Shown here: one piece after another, positions 1 to 13,500 of the stretch
How positions within the stretch are numbered: position 1 is the stretch's first letter
Layout: every line of letters begins with the position of its first letter
From: Coprinellus micaceus
Lineage: Eukaryota > Basidiomycota > Agaricomycetes > Agaricales > Psathyrellaceae
DNA length: 64,000 bases
Reading direction: 5' to 3'
Assembly: GCA_951394405.1 (NCBI GenBank)
Contig: OX596343.1
Coordinates: 62,001-126,000 of the forward strand
Notes under the pieces: generated by a model
What the model saw: only the letters and a program-made list of their open reading frames with translations
What the model was told of the DNA's origin: nothing
The model's database searches: none
Position numbers and translations under genes: made by a program

Positions 1-200
1 TGTAGCCGTGATCCCCAAACAATGGTTTTCGTATATATCGACCGTAGCGTACCTGTACCCTTTTCTTGAGGTTATACCTCACCCCCACTTTCCCTCCTTC
101 GCTCCAGATGTCCCCTCTCAATTTACTTCTTTGACGAGAGCTCTAGAGAACCGGTTCAGCGACCCCCTGAACACCCCTCACCGCATCTTGCGCGCTTACA
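1..200 (-). mobile_element. Solo-LTR-family fragment, cut by window start
   Basis: Read on the minus strand, this begins TGTAAGCGCGCAAGATG at position 200 and stays similar, to the window edge, to the two complete solo LTRs at 24603-24885 and 61033-61316. Those copies are 283-284 bp, so about 84 bp of this one lies outside the window. It could be a solo LTR or one end of a full element; the sequence here cannot decide. No coding sequence is visible in it. Confidence 0.75.
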
Positions 201-1601
201 CCACATCGGGCTATACAGCACCGTCGCCATTAACGGCCGAGTCCTATTTCCTACCTCGAGTGGCAATAGTCGGCGTCTCCCATCCCCGATCATCCACCAC
301 TGAGAGGTGGTATCCACGGAATATGAATATGCGATCACTTTACTTACTGTTTGGTGCACAGAACGGTGATACTCGTTCAATATAAGAGGGATTGAAATGA
401 AACACTATTAGCCTTCCTTTTCGGGCGGTGCTGTGTACTTTGGGTGATGGTAGTGTGTATTCGCCGTACGATCGACGCAAGTAGGTGCACTGCACCGTGA
501 TTTTCGCACATCCTCAAATCCCAACAGGGCTGGACGGGGGACAAACAGTATAAAAGTGTTGCTATTAAGTTCATTCCCCCCCATACCGCCTTTAATATCG
601 GGCAATCGTGAGAAAATGCTCTGCAGCGCCCATTAGGCGCCCGTCAACACCTTGCTTCCCAGGTCCTTTATAGGGGCACTGGCAGCTCCCTGAAGATGTC
701 CACCCCCTTCCCGCACTGTCCGCAAGGCAGACCCTACGCACGTTGACGACACACTTTGGAATCGAACACCCCATGGACCAAGATGTGTACGTTCTCCAAG
801 TCTATGTTTGGCACACCAGTTTAACGTACAAACAGCAGTCCTATACGCCCTGCATGGGAAAGGGGAGAGAGGTGAGTTCTACGTCGTGAAAAGCTACGTA
901 GCAACACTGATAGTGCAACTCTATAGCAAACTTTACAGGATATGTATGGAGAATGGAATTTGACAGGCCTTTGTGACAGTCTCAGCTGACGACTTCTACA
1001 GACATAGTTATCCAACGCACCGATATTTCCGATGACTACAGGCCACCGTTGAACTTGACAGAGATCTGGATGTCTCTGGCAGAACAGACACGTTTCGCAC
1101 TTAAGGAAGCCCCTTTCGGGCGGTGGCAAGTGACGAATTTCATCGAACTGTGAGTTCCGAATTCTCATAAACCCAGAGTCTCTCACAAATATTGCATTGA
1201 AGGCCAAGTGGATTGGAGTCAATAGACTGTATCGTTAAGCTCGGCGATGGAGAAGATTCCTTGTTTGTAAAGTTAGATTGCAACAAACTTTGTACCGAAG
1301 GCACTCCATTTCAACCCGGTAAGAGCTCCTGCAGGCTACGGAGTAGCAAGGACGGTAACCTGACACAATACTAAGCATACCGCAAGAATATGGAAATACC
1401 CTACCACCGGATGGATGTAGCCATATCATGGAAGCTCTCCAGCTTAACCCGGATTACAGAAGGTGAGTCTGCTTGGATGACTAAGAGAGCGCCTCTGACC
1501 CATGTGTGCGTGTAGATCCTGGTGCTGCGGAGGCCATTGCCCTTGGGATGATTTCTTTCAACTCGTTTCTACAGACGAAAAGTCTGGCCGGTCTCACTGA
1601 T

Positions 1602-2398
1602 TACGGTCGGCGGGAAGTCCAAGGATGAATTTCACGTGCGAGTGATCTTCTCGGGTTCTGCCGCGCATACCTTGGTGGGCTAGAGAGCCTACATACGCTC
1701 GTTCTCGGGCTTCAAATTGAATCAAGAACAAGTGAGAATCACTACGGGCGCGTATGTACGCTCCGCTGAGATGATGGGGGCTTCAGATGAGGTTTACTCG
1801 ATATCTCGGGGGAAAAAGAAACGGCTTTGGCGCGCCGCGCAACGTTCTAGCGCCAAAGGACACTGTATTTTGACTACAATCGTTTGGGTTACGCGATATG
1901 CGTCCAGGCTAGATATTATACTCGTTGAAGTAGATGATGACCCTTGACCCGATGTCAGTGGGTTTGGTAGGATCGCGAGTCACCTTGCGAGCTTCGGCGA
2001 TTGCTGCCTCCACTTGTCGATATCCAAAGCGACCGGGCGAGTAGCATTATAGGCAAACCAGGCCAAAAAGCCTTCCTTCGCTAAAAGGACCCTACACGGG
2101 CTGTAGATAACATATGTGGCGGACCATCCAAAGGATACCCCTCGCCACCAATATAGGGCCATTCTCCATATTCGGAATACCCTTCGCCATGCCGCCATCG
2201 CTCCCCAGGCGTTCCACGATAGGCAATAATTTCGTGGATGCCAGTCATATTCATCTTAAGTACGTACGGTATCTCCTTACCAGAATCCAGCGCGATTTAA
2301 AGCCATAATCGACCTTCGAAGACCAGAGCGTCTGGGGAAATTGCCAATCGCCTATCACTCGCGCATGAAATTCATCCTTGGACTTCCCGCCGACCGTA
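1602..2398. mobile_element. 797-bp non-autonomous TIR element inside the CHAT1 TPR region
   Basis: The ends are inverted repeats of about 45 bp with two or three mismatches, each starting TACGGTCGGCGGGAAGTCC. They are flanked by a perfect 7-bp duplication CACTGAT (1595-1601 and 2399-2405). Removing the element and one CACTGAT joins the two halves of a TPR motif (SLAGLTD followed by AIA), matching DPEHITEAIA of CHAT3. The interior has no recognisable transposase, so this is a MITE-like passenger. The 7-bp duplication, with a mismatched eighth base, would suit a hAT-like family, but the superfamily is uncertain. Confidence 0.8.
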
Positions 2399-4695
2399 CA
2401 CTGATGCGATCGCATCGTCAAATGCTAGTTCAGCTGCTCAGTTTCCTTGGGATTCTCTTGTGTGGTCGCTTCAAGGGTACAGGCAGCTTGATTGACATCG
2501 ACGAAGCGCTCTCAGTTAAACGGAGAGCACTGGAGCTTACCCCGAGGGTGATGAGCGGCGGATAGAAATGCTGATCGATCTCAGGGCCTCATTCTTGCTC
2601 CGCTGGGGAATTTCCGGTGCCCTTGTGGACCTAGGTGAAGCCATCTCAGCAGCACAAGCGGCGGTGAGACTCACCCCTCAAGGCCACGCTTACCTGCCTC
2701 CCCTGCTGGCAGTCCTGGGAGGGCTTTTGGAAGAGCGGTTCAACCGTACTGATCATCTTCCCGAGATTGACCAGGCGTTGACCGTGTTGCGGCGTGCTGT
2801 GGGGCTTACTCCAGCTGGCGATCCATATCTCCGTATTACGCTCCACACCCTTGGAGGCTGCCACTTAAAGCGCTCTCTGCATACTGGAACTGTTAAAGAT
2901 ATCATGCCGATCTACCCTGCACCATACACAGTAACACAATCAAGGGGATGCCTTTCTGATGCCCTTCCGACGTTGGCAGATCAATTACTGCATATCGGAA
3001 TGCCGTGGCCCTTAGTGCAGGGCGTCCCTATTATCCGGCATTCCTTGCATCCCTTGGTGCCTCATTTGGTATCCGCTTTGAACACACTGGCGACTTGTCC
3101 GACATCGAAGATGGGATACTATGCCTACAAAAGGCGATAAACCTAACCCCAGAGTGTGACGCAGAACTGCCTCGCCACCTCTGTAACTTCGGGGGTTTTC
3201 TTCACCTTCGCTTTAGGCACACCGGAGATATATTGGATGTGACCGAGAGCATCTCAGCATTACAGCGGGCTGTGGAAGCCACTCCAGAGGGTGATATGGG
3301 GGTCTGTGACCGTCTCCAAAACCTTGGAATCTCATTTTCTGAACGTTGGGGGAGCATAGGCGATCCTGATGACATTCATAGAGCAATCAGTGCCGTCCGG
3401 GAGGTCCTGAAGTTGACTCCAAATGGGCACGCCAATTTACCCGTGCGCCTCACCAGCCTAGGGGTACTTGAAGAATCGTTGGAGAGCAACTGGCCAGCTT
3501 TCGGACCTGGATGAAGCCATATCAACACAGCAGAGAGCCATAGAACTCACTCCCGAGAGTCATCCAAACTCTCCTTGTTATCTCTTCAACCTCGGGGTCG
3601 TTTTGAGCTCTCGGTATAGTGAATCTGGTGATATTGCGGACATCACCAGAGGAATAGCAATGCTGGACCGAGCGATACAGGCCATGCCCGATGGTCACGC
3701 AAGCCTTCCTACCTACCTTAATGCCTTTGCAAATACGCTGTGGTGTCGGGCTCGCCATAAATTCCAGTCATCCCCCCAAGCCGTGTCTGCTGCCGCCCCG
3801 ATCTTGGAGCCAACCGTCATGCAAGACCTATTGGTCGGTATGGCCGCATGCAAGGCAGCGGCCACCACGGGTGTTGGTACAGCAGGAGAACGGCTTCTCG
3901 GAGCCCACCGATGGGCTTTAGCACTTAGAATTCTCAGACCTCAATCCCCCGATCTGCTAGTCGCTCTTGATACCGCTTTAGACTTGCTCACCTTGATAGG
4001 AGGCTTGGAGCAAACCATTCGAACTCGTCACATCCGACTCCAAGAAAGTTCCGGAACAGCTCTCGAAGCGGCTGCCATTGCTTGCTCGATCGAGCGGCCA
4101 GACAAAGCTCTGGAATGGCTGGAACAAGGGCGGTGCCTTGTTTGGAACCAAATCAACCACTTGCGCATGCCTATTGAGAGCTTGCACGCCTACAACCCCA
4201 ATATGGCAGAGAGGATCATAGATGTGTCCAAACGGCTGGAGAGAGCAGGGGCGTCACAGGAACACTCACATATGGACATGCCTTCCCATCAGAAACTCTC
4301 ACTGCAAGAAGAGGCCAGCGCTCACGCGAACCTCGCTAAACAGCGGAAGAAGCTACTCCATCACGTCAGAGCTACCCCTGGGTTTGAGTCGTTTCTCAGG
4401 CCGGCAAAATGCGCTACCCTACTCCACAACCTCCCCAAGTCAGGGCCCATCGTCATTATCACTGCTCACAAAGAGCGGTGCGATGCAATTGCCCTGCTAG
4501 CTGGGTTAGAGGAGCCTCTTCACATCCCTCTGCCTAGGTTCTCTGAAGGGAAAGCGAAACAATATCAGCGCGACTTGGGATCCCAACTGAAGTCTCGAGG
4601 GCTCCGAATGCGCCGGGAAAACGCGGGGGCACACGGGGATCCGCAATACTCAGGGAGAGGTATTGGAGGCTATCAAAGACCACGAGGTACTCCCG

Positions 4696-5171
4696 TGTGG
4701 GGACGCCTTCGCGCTTGGGCGCGAAGTCCCCAACTACCGATCATTTCCCGATTAGGCAGGAGACAGCGACCGGGCGATGTCTCGCACTCGGCGGGCATGG
4801 CGCGAGGTCAGCTGGACATCCCGTTCCGGGGATAGATAGCTGCCCATCTCGCATCTGTCATTCGGAGGTAGGTCGCAATGATCCGTTGCTTTGTTCGACG
4901 CGTCTCGCGTCTCATGCTAGACTACTGATCCCCCTGGCGAGTGCTCATCCGCGCACTCACATATACCCGTAGCCTCTCGTATGGTTCCCTAGTTCGGACT
5001 TTCCCCCCTTCCCTTTCCTCCCCACTCACTTCTCCCCAACTCACAGTCTTTTATTTCTATTCCATCTATCTACCGAATACACTCGTTTGCTCTCTCGATG
5101 CGTACGCCGGTTCGGTGAGAGTTCGAATCCCCAACACGAACTCAGAGCACGCACTCCCCTGCGTCTCTACA
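4696..5171 (+). repeat. 5' LTR of the Gag-only element (476 bp)
   Basis: Nearly identical to 18045-18520. The only difference seen by eye is T versus G in GAGTGCTCATCC / GAGTGCGCATCC. It has canonical TG...CA ends. It contains an early inverted motif, CGCTTGGGCGCGAAG, and pyrimidine-rich stretches. Confidence 0.9.
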
Positions 5172-7244
5172 CCCGTCCCACCTGCGAGGGGATTCCACAC
5201 TCTCCCGACCGCTACATCAACCTTCCCTTTCAAGAAAACCCCTTTTCAACATTCATACAGCCTTTCTTGTTCCACCACATTGAACACATCCACATCGTCC
5301 TCGCAACGTGCTGCCGCTCGTCACCGTCACCTCCCTCCCTCCGACCTACTACCCCGTATTTGTTCACCACGCACCTGACCCCCGTCGATCTTCCCTTCGA
5401 GCCACTCTCGCTCCCGTCACTCCCTGTCCGTCGCTCAAACGCCACTTGCGCCATACCCCGCCGCCGAACGTCAGTTGGAGGGCCCAGGAAGGCACTACCC
5501 ACTCCCCGGGTTCAGTGCTGAGCTCGAGAAACGAGACAAGATGTCACGCGAATGGAGGACATTCGAGGCTCGCTCTCGGTTCCCCGAAATACCCACTCGA
5601 CTTCCGTCCAAGTACGAGCGCCTTGCTCCACAATGGGATCGATCACCTGCATCATTTCAGGCGTTCCTCGACGAGTACTCCGAACTTTGCGACGAGCTCG
5701 GTATATTCGACAACGACGAAAAGAAGATCACGAGCCTTCTTCGATACGCACCAAACTCGGACGTCCGCTATATGTGGAAAATGTTATCCACGGACCCCAG
5801 GGTTAGGGTAGATTGGAACGTTTACCGCAACATTCTCGTTGAGAACACCCCAGGTGCGGAAGAAGAACTACGATACACCAAGGCCGACCTCAATGATCTC
5901 GTCCATGTCTTTCAAAGCAAGCCACTGCAAACCTTGACCGACCTCAACTCCTACTGGGAAAGATTCTTCGTCGTATCTGAGTTTCTTCGCGCGAATGGGC
6001 GTCTATCCGAAGGACAGCAGTGCGACACCTTCCTCAAAGGACTCCCAGAGAGCCTGCGTCGTCGAGTTCAAGCGCAGATCCGCACTGAGTATCCAACAAA
6101 GTACCCGGAAGACCCTCTCCCTCTCAGAGATGCTTTCAGGATTACCTGCTTCGTTCTCAGCGCCCATGGCTTCTACATCGACAACATCAAGCCCCATTCG
6201 TGTTCCTCAGGCCACTCTGAGACTTCAGTACCCGTAAACGTCACCCCCAACCAGACTCGCATCGTAAACGTCGCCCCAAGAGAAAATCGCGCTGCCAATC
6301 GTATTCCCAGTGCCATCGTAACTCCCGAGTCGACCAGTACACTCATTCAAGCTGTCAGCTCGTTCAAGGCATCTATGGAGGCGCTCTCCACAAGTCTTGG
6401 TATGAACACAAATGGAACTGTCGTTTCTACTGTCCCCCAAGCTCCGAATCGATCACGCAACGATCCATCTCACCGTCGAAGCCCCGAACGAAGCGACCGA
6501 TTGGCAGCGCGCTCAGAACCCTCTTGTAGCCTTCAAGCCCAGGATACGCTCGAGAGGATCAAACACGGGCACCGGCCTCACCCCATACATATCGCTCAGA
6601 ACAACGCCTACGACTACGACCCAACCAACGTCGAGAACTCCACGAAAGACGTCTCCACACGTTCCGAGCCGCGTTCTAGACCCCTCTCAGTCCCCGCCTC
6701 GCTCCCTAACTCGTCGCCTCAGCACGGAGTTGACGTGCACGTCAACGAGATCTTTTCGACGGCCACAAATTCCAGCGACAACGACTTCGACAAGGAGATA
6801 TCCCTGCTCGAGATAATGGTCCAGCAAGCGCGAAGCAAGCTTAAAGTCGCACGCAGCAAGGCCGAGTTGTTCTCTAAGCCCCAGCATACGAAGAATGAGC
6901 CAAGGAAACACCACTGGGGGGCAGTTTTATGTATAAAACCGTGGTAGCTGCCTGCTGGGGGTTATGTATAAAACGCGTTTTTGCCTGGCGGCTATTTCTG
7001 GCCCAGGGATTAGTCACGCATTGATTCTTTCTTCCCTTCCCAATGCAGTAGGACCCACGTCCACAACGCGATCACATGTCGCATCACCCTGTATGTTGAG
7101 TAAATAAAACATACCACATTCCATGTTCCCAAGTCTCAGAAACCGTGTAGAGTGGCCTCAAATAAAATCAACTATTATATAGCACCACAGCCGGCGTGTG
7201 CACTGCCACCCTCCGCCTGTTAAATCGAGGCCCTTGGGCCGAGC

Positions 7245-7868
7245 TAAGGGTCCAACTGAATAGATTAGGATTAGACCTCGGGGCCTAAGTATCTAGTAAT
7301 CATATTCTACTCAGTAATCACTTGGTCTAATCGATTAGTGCCTAATTCTAATCAGTTTTTTTTGGCAGCCTCAAATTGGCCGGCATCCTGAAAGGTCCTG
7401 TGCTATTTTGGCGTGTGCTTGGGCGGTTGGGTGAGGTGGAGGTGCATACTGTTGATCCATAGCTTTTGGTGACGAGGGCCTGTGTCTCAGTTGCGGCGTG
7501 AATCGAGCATTGATCTTTGAGTTTTCGCACCAATAGGCTCTCCTCATGCTCGGTCAGTATAAACTTGCTCCGGAGACCACTAGATCACGACTTGTGGGCC
7601 CATTTTGGGTGTTGGGGATGTCGGACTATATGCAACAGGCAAGCAGCAGAAGAAATCTGACAAGGCCTACACCACGCAATCACCCTCTTCCAGCCTACAT
7701 GAGGTTTTTCTCCGCCAAAATTGCACGTCCCTCCACTACTGAGTAGTCAACTGATTACCGATTAATTACTGGATACTTAGGACCAAATTTTTTGCCTACT
7801 TCTAATCAGTATTCTACGCAGTAATTACTGAGTATACTCAGTAAGTACTCTATTCCATTGGACCCTTA
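7245..7868. mobile_element. 624-bp hAT-like MITE nested in MITE-A
   Basis: The ends are TAAGGGTCCAAC and its near inverse GTTGG/TTGGACCCTTA, with terminal repeats of about 22 bp and few mismatches. They are flanked by a perfect 8-bp GGCCGAGC duplication (7237-7244 and 7869-7876). MITE-B has a single GGCCGAGC at the matching place, so the empty site is visible in this window. The interior has AT-rich arms with repeated AGTAATYACT-type motifs and no open frame of note. Confidence 0.85.
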
Positions 7869-7961
7869 GGCCGAGCGCGTGATGAGCGGCGGCAAGGAAC
7901 CCGGGGGCCCCACATATGTGACTGACGGTCTCACATCGGGGGCCCTGGGACCCTCCCCGGA

Positions 7962-7998
7962 GCATTGCGGGGCCCCCCCGAAGGGAGGGGTGCAATGC
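7962..7998. other. Hairpin in MITE-A with a covarying stem pair
   Basis: GCATTGC (7962-7968) and GCAATGC (7992-7998) can pair around a G/C-rich inner stem (GGGGCCCC / GGGAGGGG). MITE-B has GCATCGC and GCGATGC at the same place, so both sides of one pair changed (T-A to C-G). Confidence 0.6.
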
Positions 7999-8214
7999 GG
8001 AGTGGGAGGGAGCTACCCATGTGGGAATGTGGGGGCCGTCGCGAATGAAAACGGACGCACATCACGTGGCCGTTGGTTGAACTCCCCTATTTGGGACGCA
8101 GCGGCCAAACGAACGTACCTCACGTGGTCTGGTGTTCAACTTCCCGGTTGGGACGCAAAACACGTTTTATACATAACCCCCAGCAGCCAGGCAAAAATGC
8201 GTTTTATACATAAC

Positions 8215-8597
8215 TGTTGGAAGACAATGCTCATGTCAACTCTATCTCTACAAAGAATACCTCTATTTCGAACGTTTTACTTATCTTCTATTGTTCTACA
8301 GAGAACAACAACCACCTTGTATTATTCCCATTATACTCGCACTTATTGTTCTCTTATCTCCACCTTATCTCCATTCACTGCTATTGTTCTCTACTTATGG
8401 AACATCTATTGTTCTTTCTTATTGTTCCGCATATAGGTTATCTATTGTTCTCCACAGTATATAGTCCACACTGTAAGTGGGTGAGTCCCCATCGAACTCT
8501 CCCCACTTACAGGTGCGTATCTTGTATACCCTACTTACTTTCAATCTAACATCGAACTCTCCCCACTTACAGTGGGTCATACTTGCATCGTTCTACA
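8215..8597 (+). repeat. 5' LTR of the copia element (383 bp)
   Basis: Begins TGTTGGAAGAC and ends TCGTTCTACA. It matches 15443-15825 along its length. It contains a short inner duplication, CGAACTCTCCCCACTTACAG, present twice near its 3' end. Confidence 0.95.
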
Positions 8598-8598
8598 A

Positions 8599-8609
8599 GT
8601 TATGAGCCC
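8599..8609 (+). other. Primer-binding site, copia type
   Basis: GTTATGAGCCC lies one base after the 5' LTR. It is complementary to GGGCTCATAAC, the anticodon arm of a Met-tRNA with CAT in the loop. Drosophila copia and Ty5 are known to prime from a cleaved initiator Met-tRNA half in this way. No TGG complementary to a tRNA 3' CCA end is present. Confidence 0.7.
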
Positions 8610-10579
8610 CGGGCTCCTCTGATCACGCCATCCGTTATCAGACACCGCGGTAACCGCTCCACTGCCCTCGATCGCCCATAGCCTACGGCCTCTTCTCGTG
8701 TGATATCTCCACCTGAAGCCTATCTCTCTTCACATTTTCACTATCTTCACTTTCGCTATTTACGTTTCGCTACTTACATTCCACTACCCCTCCTGATACT
8801 CAGGAGTACGTATCAACTTCCATTACCACCTTCTACCCCGCGGCAAGCGTTCCCACTACGGGAAAGAAGCTATCAGGAAGTCCACAGACGCTTACCGTCT
8901 GCGGAATTAGAGTAGCGATCCTTCTTTGAGAGGCCTGATTCGGTTGGACTGGGGAAACGACGCAACGGTAGCGCTCCCTCCATCCAAACGCTTTCAGTAA
9001 CCGGTACTCAAAGTGACAGCGGTGATACGCCTGGTTCCAGGCTACCCGTATAAAAACGCGAATTATACCCAATTGTCATCATATTCGCGTTCCTAACTCC
9101 CGATCGTGAACGACTGAGGGACAACGAGAGCTGTGAGACGCCCCACTCGACAGCTGTGCTAAGGAGAACCCCGGAACAAGGAGATCGAGCATGGGCGCTT
9201 AACAGATTAGATTCGTGATCTTATCGCACCCGAATACGAGATGCCGAGAACCGAGAACCGAAGGGAAGCGACTTGTCCGCCTGGCACGCGAGAGTCGTGA
9301 TCCTGCACATACCAAACAGGGCATGCCCAGGCACGGGACCAACGCTGAATCCACGAAGACGCGTAGAGATCGAGAAGACGTGTAGATACCGAGACGAGTA
9401 AAGATCATCGAGAGACGTACGAGCCATACACACACGAGCGTGCATAGGGAATATCTATTGTCACTGACGGACTCACGAACGGTACACGGGGCTGGGTCGC
9501 GGATAGGGGCGGTCGGAGAAACCTCGCACACGGATAGCCTCACGATCACAGGTACCACCGGTAACCACCAGCTAGCCGAGTAATGATCGGAAGTTGCATG
9601 GTTGATAAGCGCCCGCATGCGGACACAGGGGTCGAGATCACGAGCGTGAATACTGCTGGAGCGTAGGCCTGGAGATAGGCGGTTTGCCAAGGAATGCCCT
9701 TGTGCGTCCCACTCACGGCTTCAACGCCGAGACTAATAATAGCCACTCCAACGTGTGCTAGTTTCCCGTCTCTCTCATTTCTTTTTATTTTTATCTTTTA
9801 TCCACATGTTTATGTTTATCTCGTTATGTTCCTGGTCTCGATCTCGATCCTTGTCTGTCTATATGTTCACTCTCTCGTATCTCTTATCTTTACGCACAGC
9901 CACGAAAACCTGTATATAACCTAGCGATCCATAGACGCAAAATACCATAGCGGCCCTAGTGCAGATTTGTTTGTTTTGGTTCGAGTGCGCGCGACTGTGA
10001 TTCGGCGGCTCTTAGTGAAATCGGACATTACTGTTTGCCTGTCTATCTTAGCGAAATCGTGATCAAGTTGTGCTCAGAGTTGTGATTGAAGTGTGTCGGA
10101 CCGTCCCAAGAAAGATTGTGTGTGCCATCTCGCATTTTGTGAGATCTTGAAGTCCTTGAGTCGAGCTTCGTGTTCCTCGGACCTACGCTTGAAGTTGCTT
10201 AGAGAACTCCTACGTTCCCCCTTCGCACTCGCGTCCTGTTGCGTCTAGTTTGTTGATCTTGCATCGCAGCTGTAAACCAACTCCCCGCCCGTACTCACGT
10301 ACGTGTATTATCCCCAATCCCCCCCCTTAGAGAGAGAGTGTGTGTTGGTTGTGTGTTTGTTGGTTGTGGTTGTGTGCACGCTTTCGCGTCTAGCCCGTAG
10401 CACCCGCATCAGCGGGGTTCCCTCTGCGGATCTTAGTGTAAAACTTCAACTCCTCTTTAGGATATCTACGTATTGGTCCATTTTACCTACAAAAATCACG
10501 GGCACTTTACCTATCACCTATCTCTTATTGTTTTCGTACCTATCATTTTATCCTCTCCCATTCTTCATCACCTACCATC
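8610..10579 (+). other. Long leader of the copia element
   Basis: About 2 kb between the primer site and the Gag-Pol start holds no convincing coding frame. It is rich in short GT/CT tracts, with a TTTTTATTTTTATC stretch near 9781. It may be an untranslated or spliced leader and is long for a copia element. Confidence 0.6.
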
Positions 10580-13500
10580 ATGGACTCTACCACTACGGCC
10601 TCACCCATCATGCTCACAGCCTACACTGTGCAGCAGTGGAAGTTCACTGTCGAGAACAAGGCCTTCGACCTCAACGCCTACGGCATCCTCATTGGGGAGG
10701 AGAAAAGACCTGGGAGCAATGCCGACGACAAGGTCAAATCTGACTACGCCAGTCGCCGCTCCAAGCTCATCGGATACGTCCGGTCTACTCTCGACCACTC
10801 CCAACTCGAGACCATCCTCTCTGGCATCCAAGTCACCGACATCGCTGCTATCTGGGAGAAGCTCTTGGAAACCTACCAGCCCAAGACTTCTGGCTCTCGT
10901 ATCAGTGTCCTCCAGGAAATGATGGCACTTCGCATGAGGTCCTCGGGCTTTGAGAAGGAGACCTACTCCGACTTCGGATCGCGTTGCATGGCGCATGCCT
11001 CACGTCTCACCGCACTCCTCCCGCAAGGAGCAGAATATCTTGCAGAGACGACACGGTCCGTCACCATCTCCTCCCAAACAACATCGGACGGAGCAACAAC
11101 GACAATTCAATCCACCAGTCGAGGAGCATATGAACTCCTTACGCCCTCTGCTTTCGAGGAAGGATACACGGCTGCTCATCTCGCGCGCGATCTTGCAATC
11201 AGCATGATCCCCATTGGTCTTGGCAAGGATGACACCATCCTCCGCAATACGCTCAACCACATCTCCACTGGGGACGACAACCCCCTTGAAGTCCTCGATC
11301 ACCTTCGCAAGGCCGACTCCCTTGCTCGCAACACTCAGCTTGCTGAGGGGACGTCCGCCGCTCTTCAGGTAGCTACAGCTGCCCCGAAGAAGAAGGCAAA
11401 GTACAGGTGCAAGGTCCACGGTTGGCAGAACACGCACGAGGACAAGGACTGCCGCGTCCAGAACTCCCAGAAGGCCAAGATCGCCGAGACGCCTACCACA
11501 GCTGCGACTGCTGAGGAGAACATCATGATGGCCACTGTTGCCCACATCGCAAGTCCCCTTATCCGTCAAGCTCGTAACAACCCCACTAATACTTCCTGGA
11601 ACCCAGACTCAGGTGCAACCTCACATATGACACCCAATCGCAAGTGGATCCGTAACATGGTTGCGGTGAAAATTGCTGTGTCTCTCACCAACAACGAGAT
11701 CGTCTGGGCTACAGGAAAGGGGGAAGTACGTTTCACGCCTTGTATACACGGAAAAGTTGGTCAGACTGTGATATTCAATGATGTACTATATGTTCCTGCA
11801 CTTCGCAATAACCTATTCTCGATCCTCTCTGTTGTTAAGAAGAGCAAAATGCGCGTCGTAATTGAAGGAGACTCGCTTGACTTCTTCAAGAATGGCGAGC
11901 TACTCCTAACAGCTACCATCGACGGAACTGTTGGCTCTCTCAATGGGACAACGCTCGAAAACACAGAAACAGAGGCAGCCTACATCTCCAAGATCGAGAA
12001 GGAACTATTACATCAGAGGTTAGGGCACATTGGGAAGGACCGTCTGGAGACGCTTATGCGCCAAGACTTGGCCACTGGCATTCTGGTGAAGGAGGGCACG
12101 GAACTCAATGACACCTGTGAACACTGCATTGCAGGGAAGCAACATCGGGATCCATTCCCAAAGCTATCAGCGAATCGCTCAACAGAGCTCCTTGGACGGA
12201 TTCACTCGGACCTCCATGGACCCCTCGCTGTACAAACACCAATCGGCTATCGATACTGGATCACATTCATTGATGACCACTCACGGTTCAAGGAGGTCAC
12301 CCTCCTGAAACACAAGAGTGACGCATTCCAAGCCTTCAAAGACTTTGTTGCCAAGAGTGAGCGAAAGCTCGGCACAAAGGTCAAGGAACTTCGTGATGAT
12401 AAAGGGGGGGAATACATGGGGAACGACTTCATTCAATGGTGCAAGGGACTTGGGATCGCACGGCAACACACAGTTAAAGCCACACCTCAACAGAACGGTG
12501 TCAGCGAACGACTCAATCGCACACTGACTGAAGGGGTCATTGCCATGCTCAACCAAGCACGCCTTCCCATGATGTTCTGGGGTGCAGCTGTACTCTATTA
12601 CACAGACATCCTGAATGCGACCCCATCCTCTACATTATCGAATACTACCTCCTATGAAGTCTGGCATAAGGCAAAGCCCGATCTGTCCATGCACCGAGTA
12701 TTTGGCTGCCGCGTATACGTCCATGTATTGCGCAAGGACCGCAAGAACCTCCAGTCACACACGGAGCCTTGTGTCTTTATCGGCTTTGAACCAGGCTACA
12801 AAGGCTGGAAATGCTACAATCCAGTGACGAAGAAGATCACCATATCCCGGGATGTTATCTTCGCTGAAAGCACCTTCCCTGGTCTCTCGACCGTAGGGAA
12901 CGAACAGGCATACACGCCTATAGGCATTAGGGACATCTGGCCAGACGCCGATCTCGAACCGGAGAATCCACCTCTTGCACCACCTCATGCTCCCATCGCG
13001 CCACCACCGCCTCCCCATGACCATCCAGACAATGGATCAGACGAGAGCGACAATGATGATGATGGAGACCAAGCAGCACCTCGGACTCCCGAGCGACCTC
13101 CTAAGACTGAGCCTAAAACGCCAGCCACACAGCAACCGTCTGTCCATCCGTCAATTCCACCTACTCCTACGAAAAGGGATCCCTCATCTACTCCCTCAAC
13201 GAAACAGCTGCTACCAATACCTGCCTTGTTCCCAGGGCTCCCTGCACCAGCTGAGGATGGACCCATGTTCCCAGAACTACCTCCTCCAGCACCTGTCGCA
13301 CCTCCAGCACCTGCCCAGAAACGCACCCGGCCACCTCCCCCTCCCCCTCGCGAATCAATCCCTCGCAAGGCAAAAGTTCCAAAAGCTCCACCGCTAGTAG
13401 CACAAAGCTCCCGGCCCGTACGAAAAACGGCAACGACCGTCAAGGACTACCAACTCGCGAGTGGAAAAGGGAGACGCGGTACAATTCCAGTAGCCAGGCG

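Noticed and set aside
2341..4835. Several short TPR genes in tandem.
   Set aside because: The pieces are one TPR exon of CHAT1 in different frames; alignment to CHAT3 shows small deletions, not gene borders.
5100..5145. tRNA-like GAGTTCGAATCCCC in the LTR of the Gag-only element (also 18450-18490).
   Set aside because: It resembles a T-loop/B-box, but the flanks do not form a T-stem, acceptor stem or A-box, so no tRNA gene is supported.
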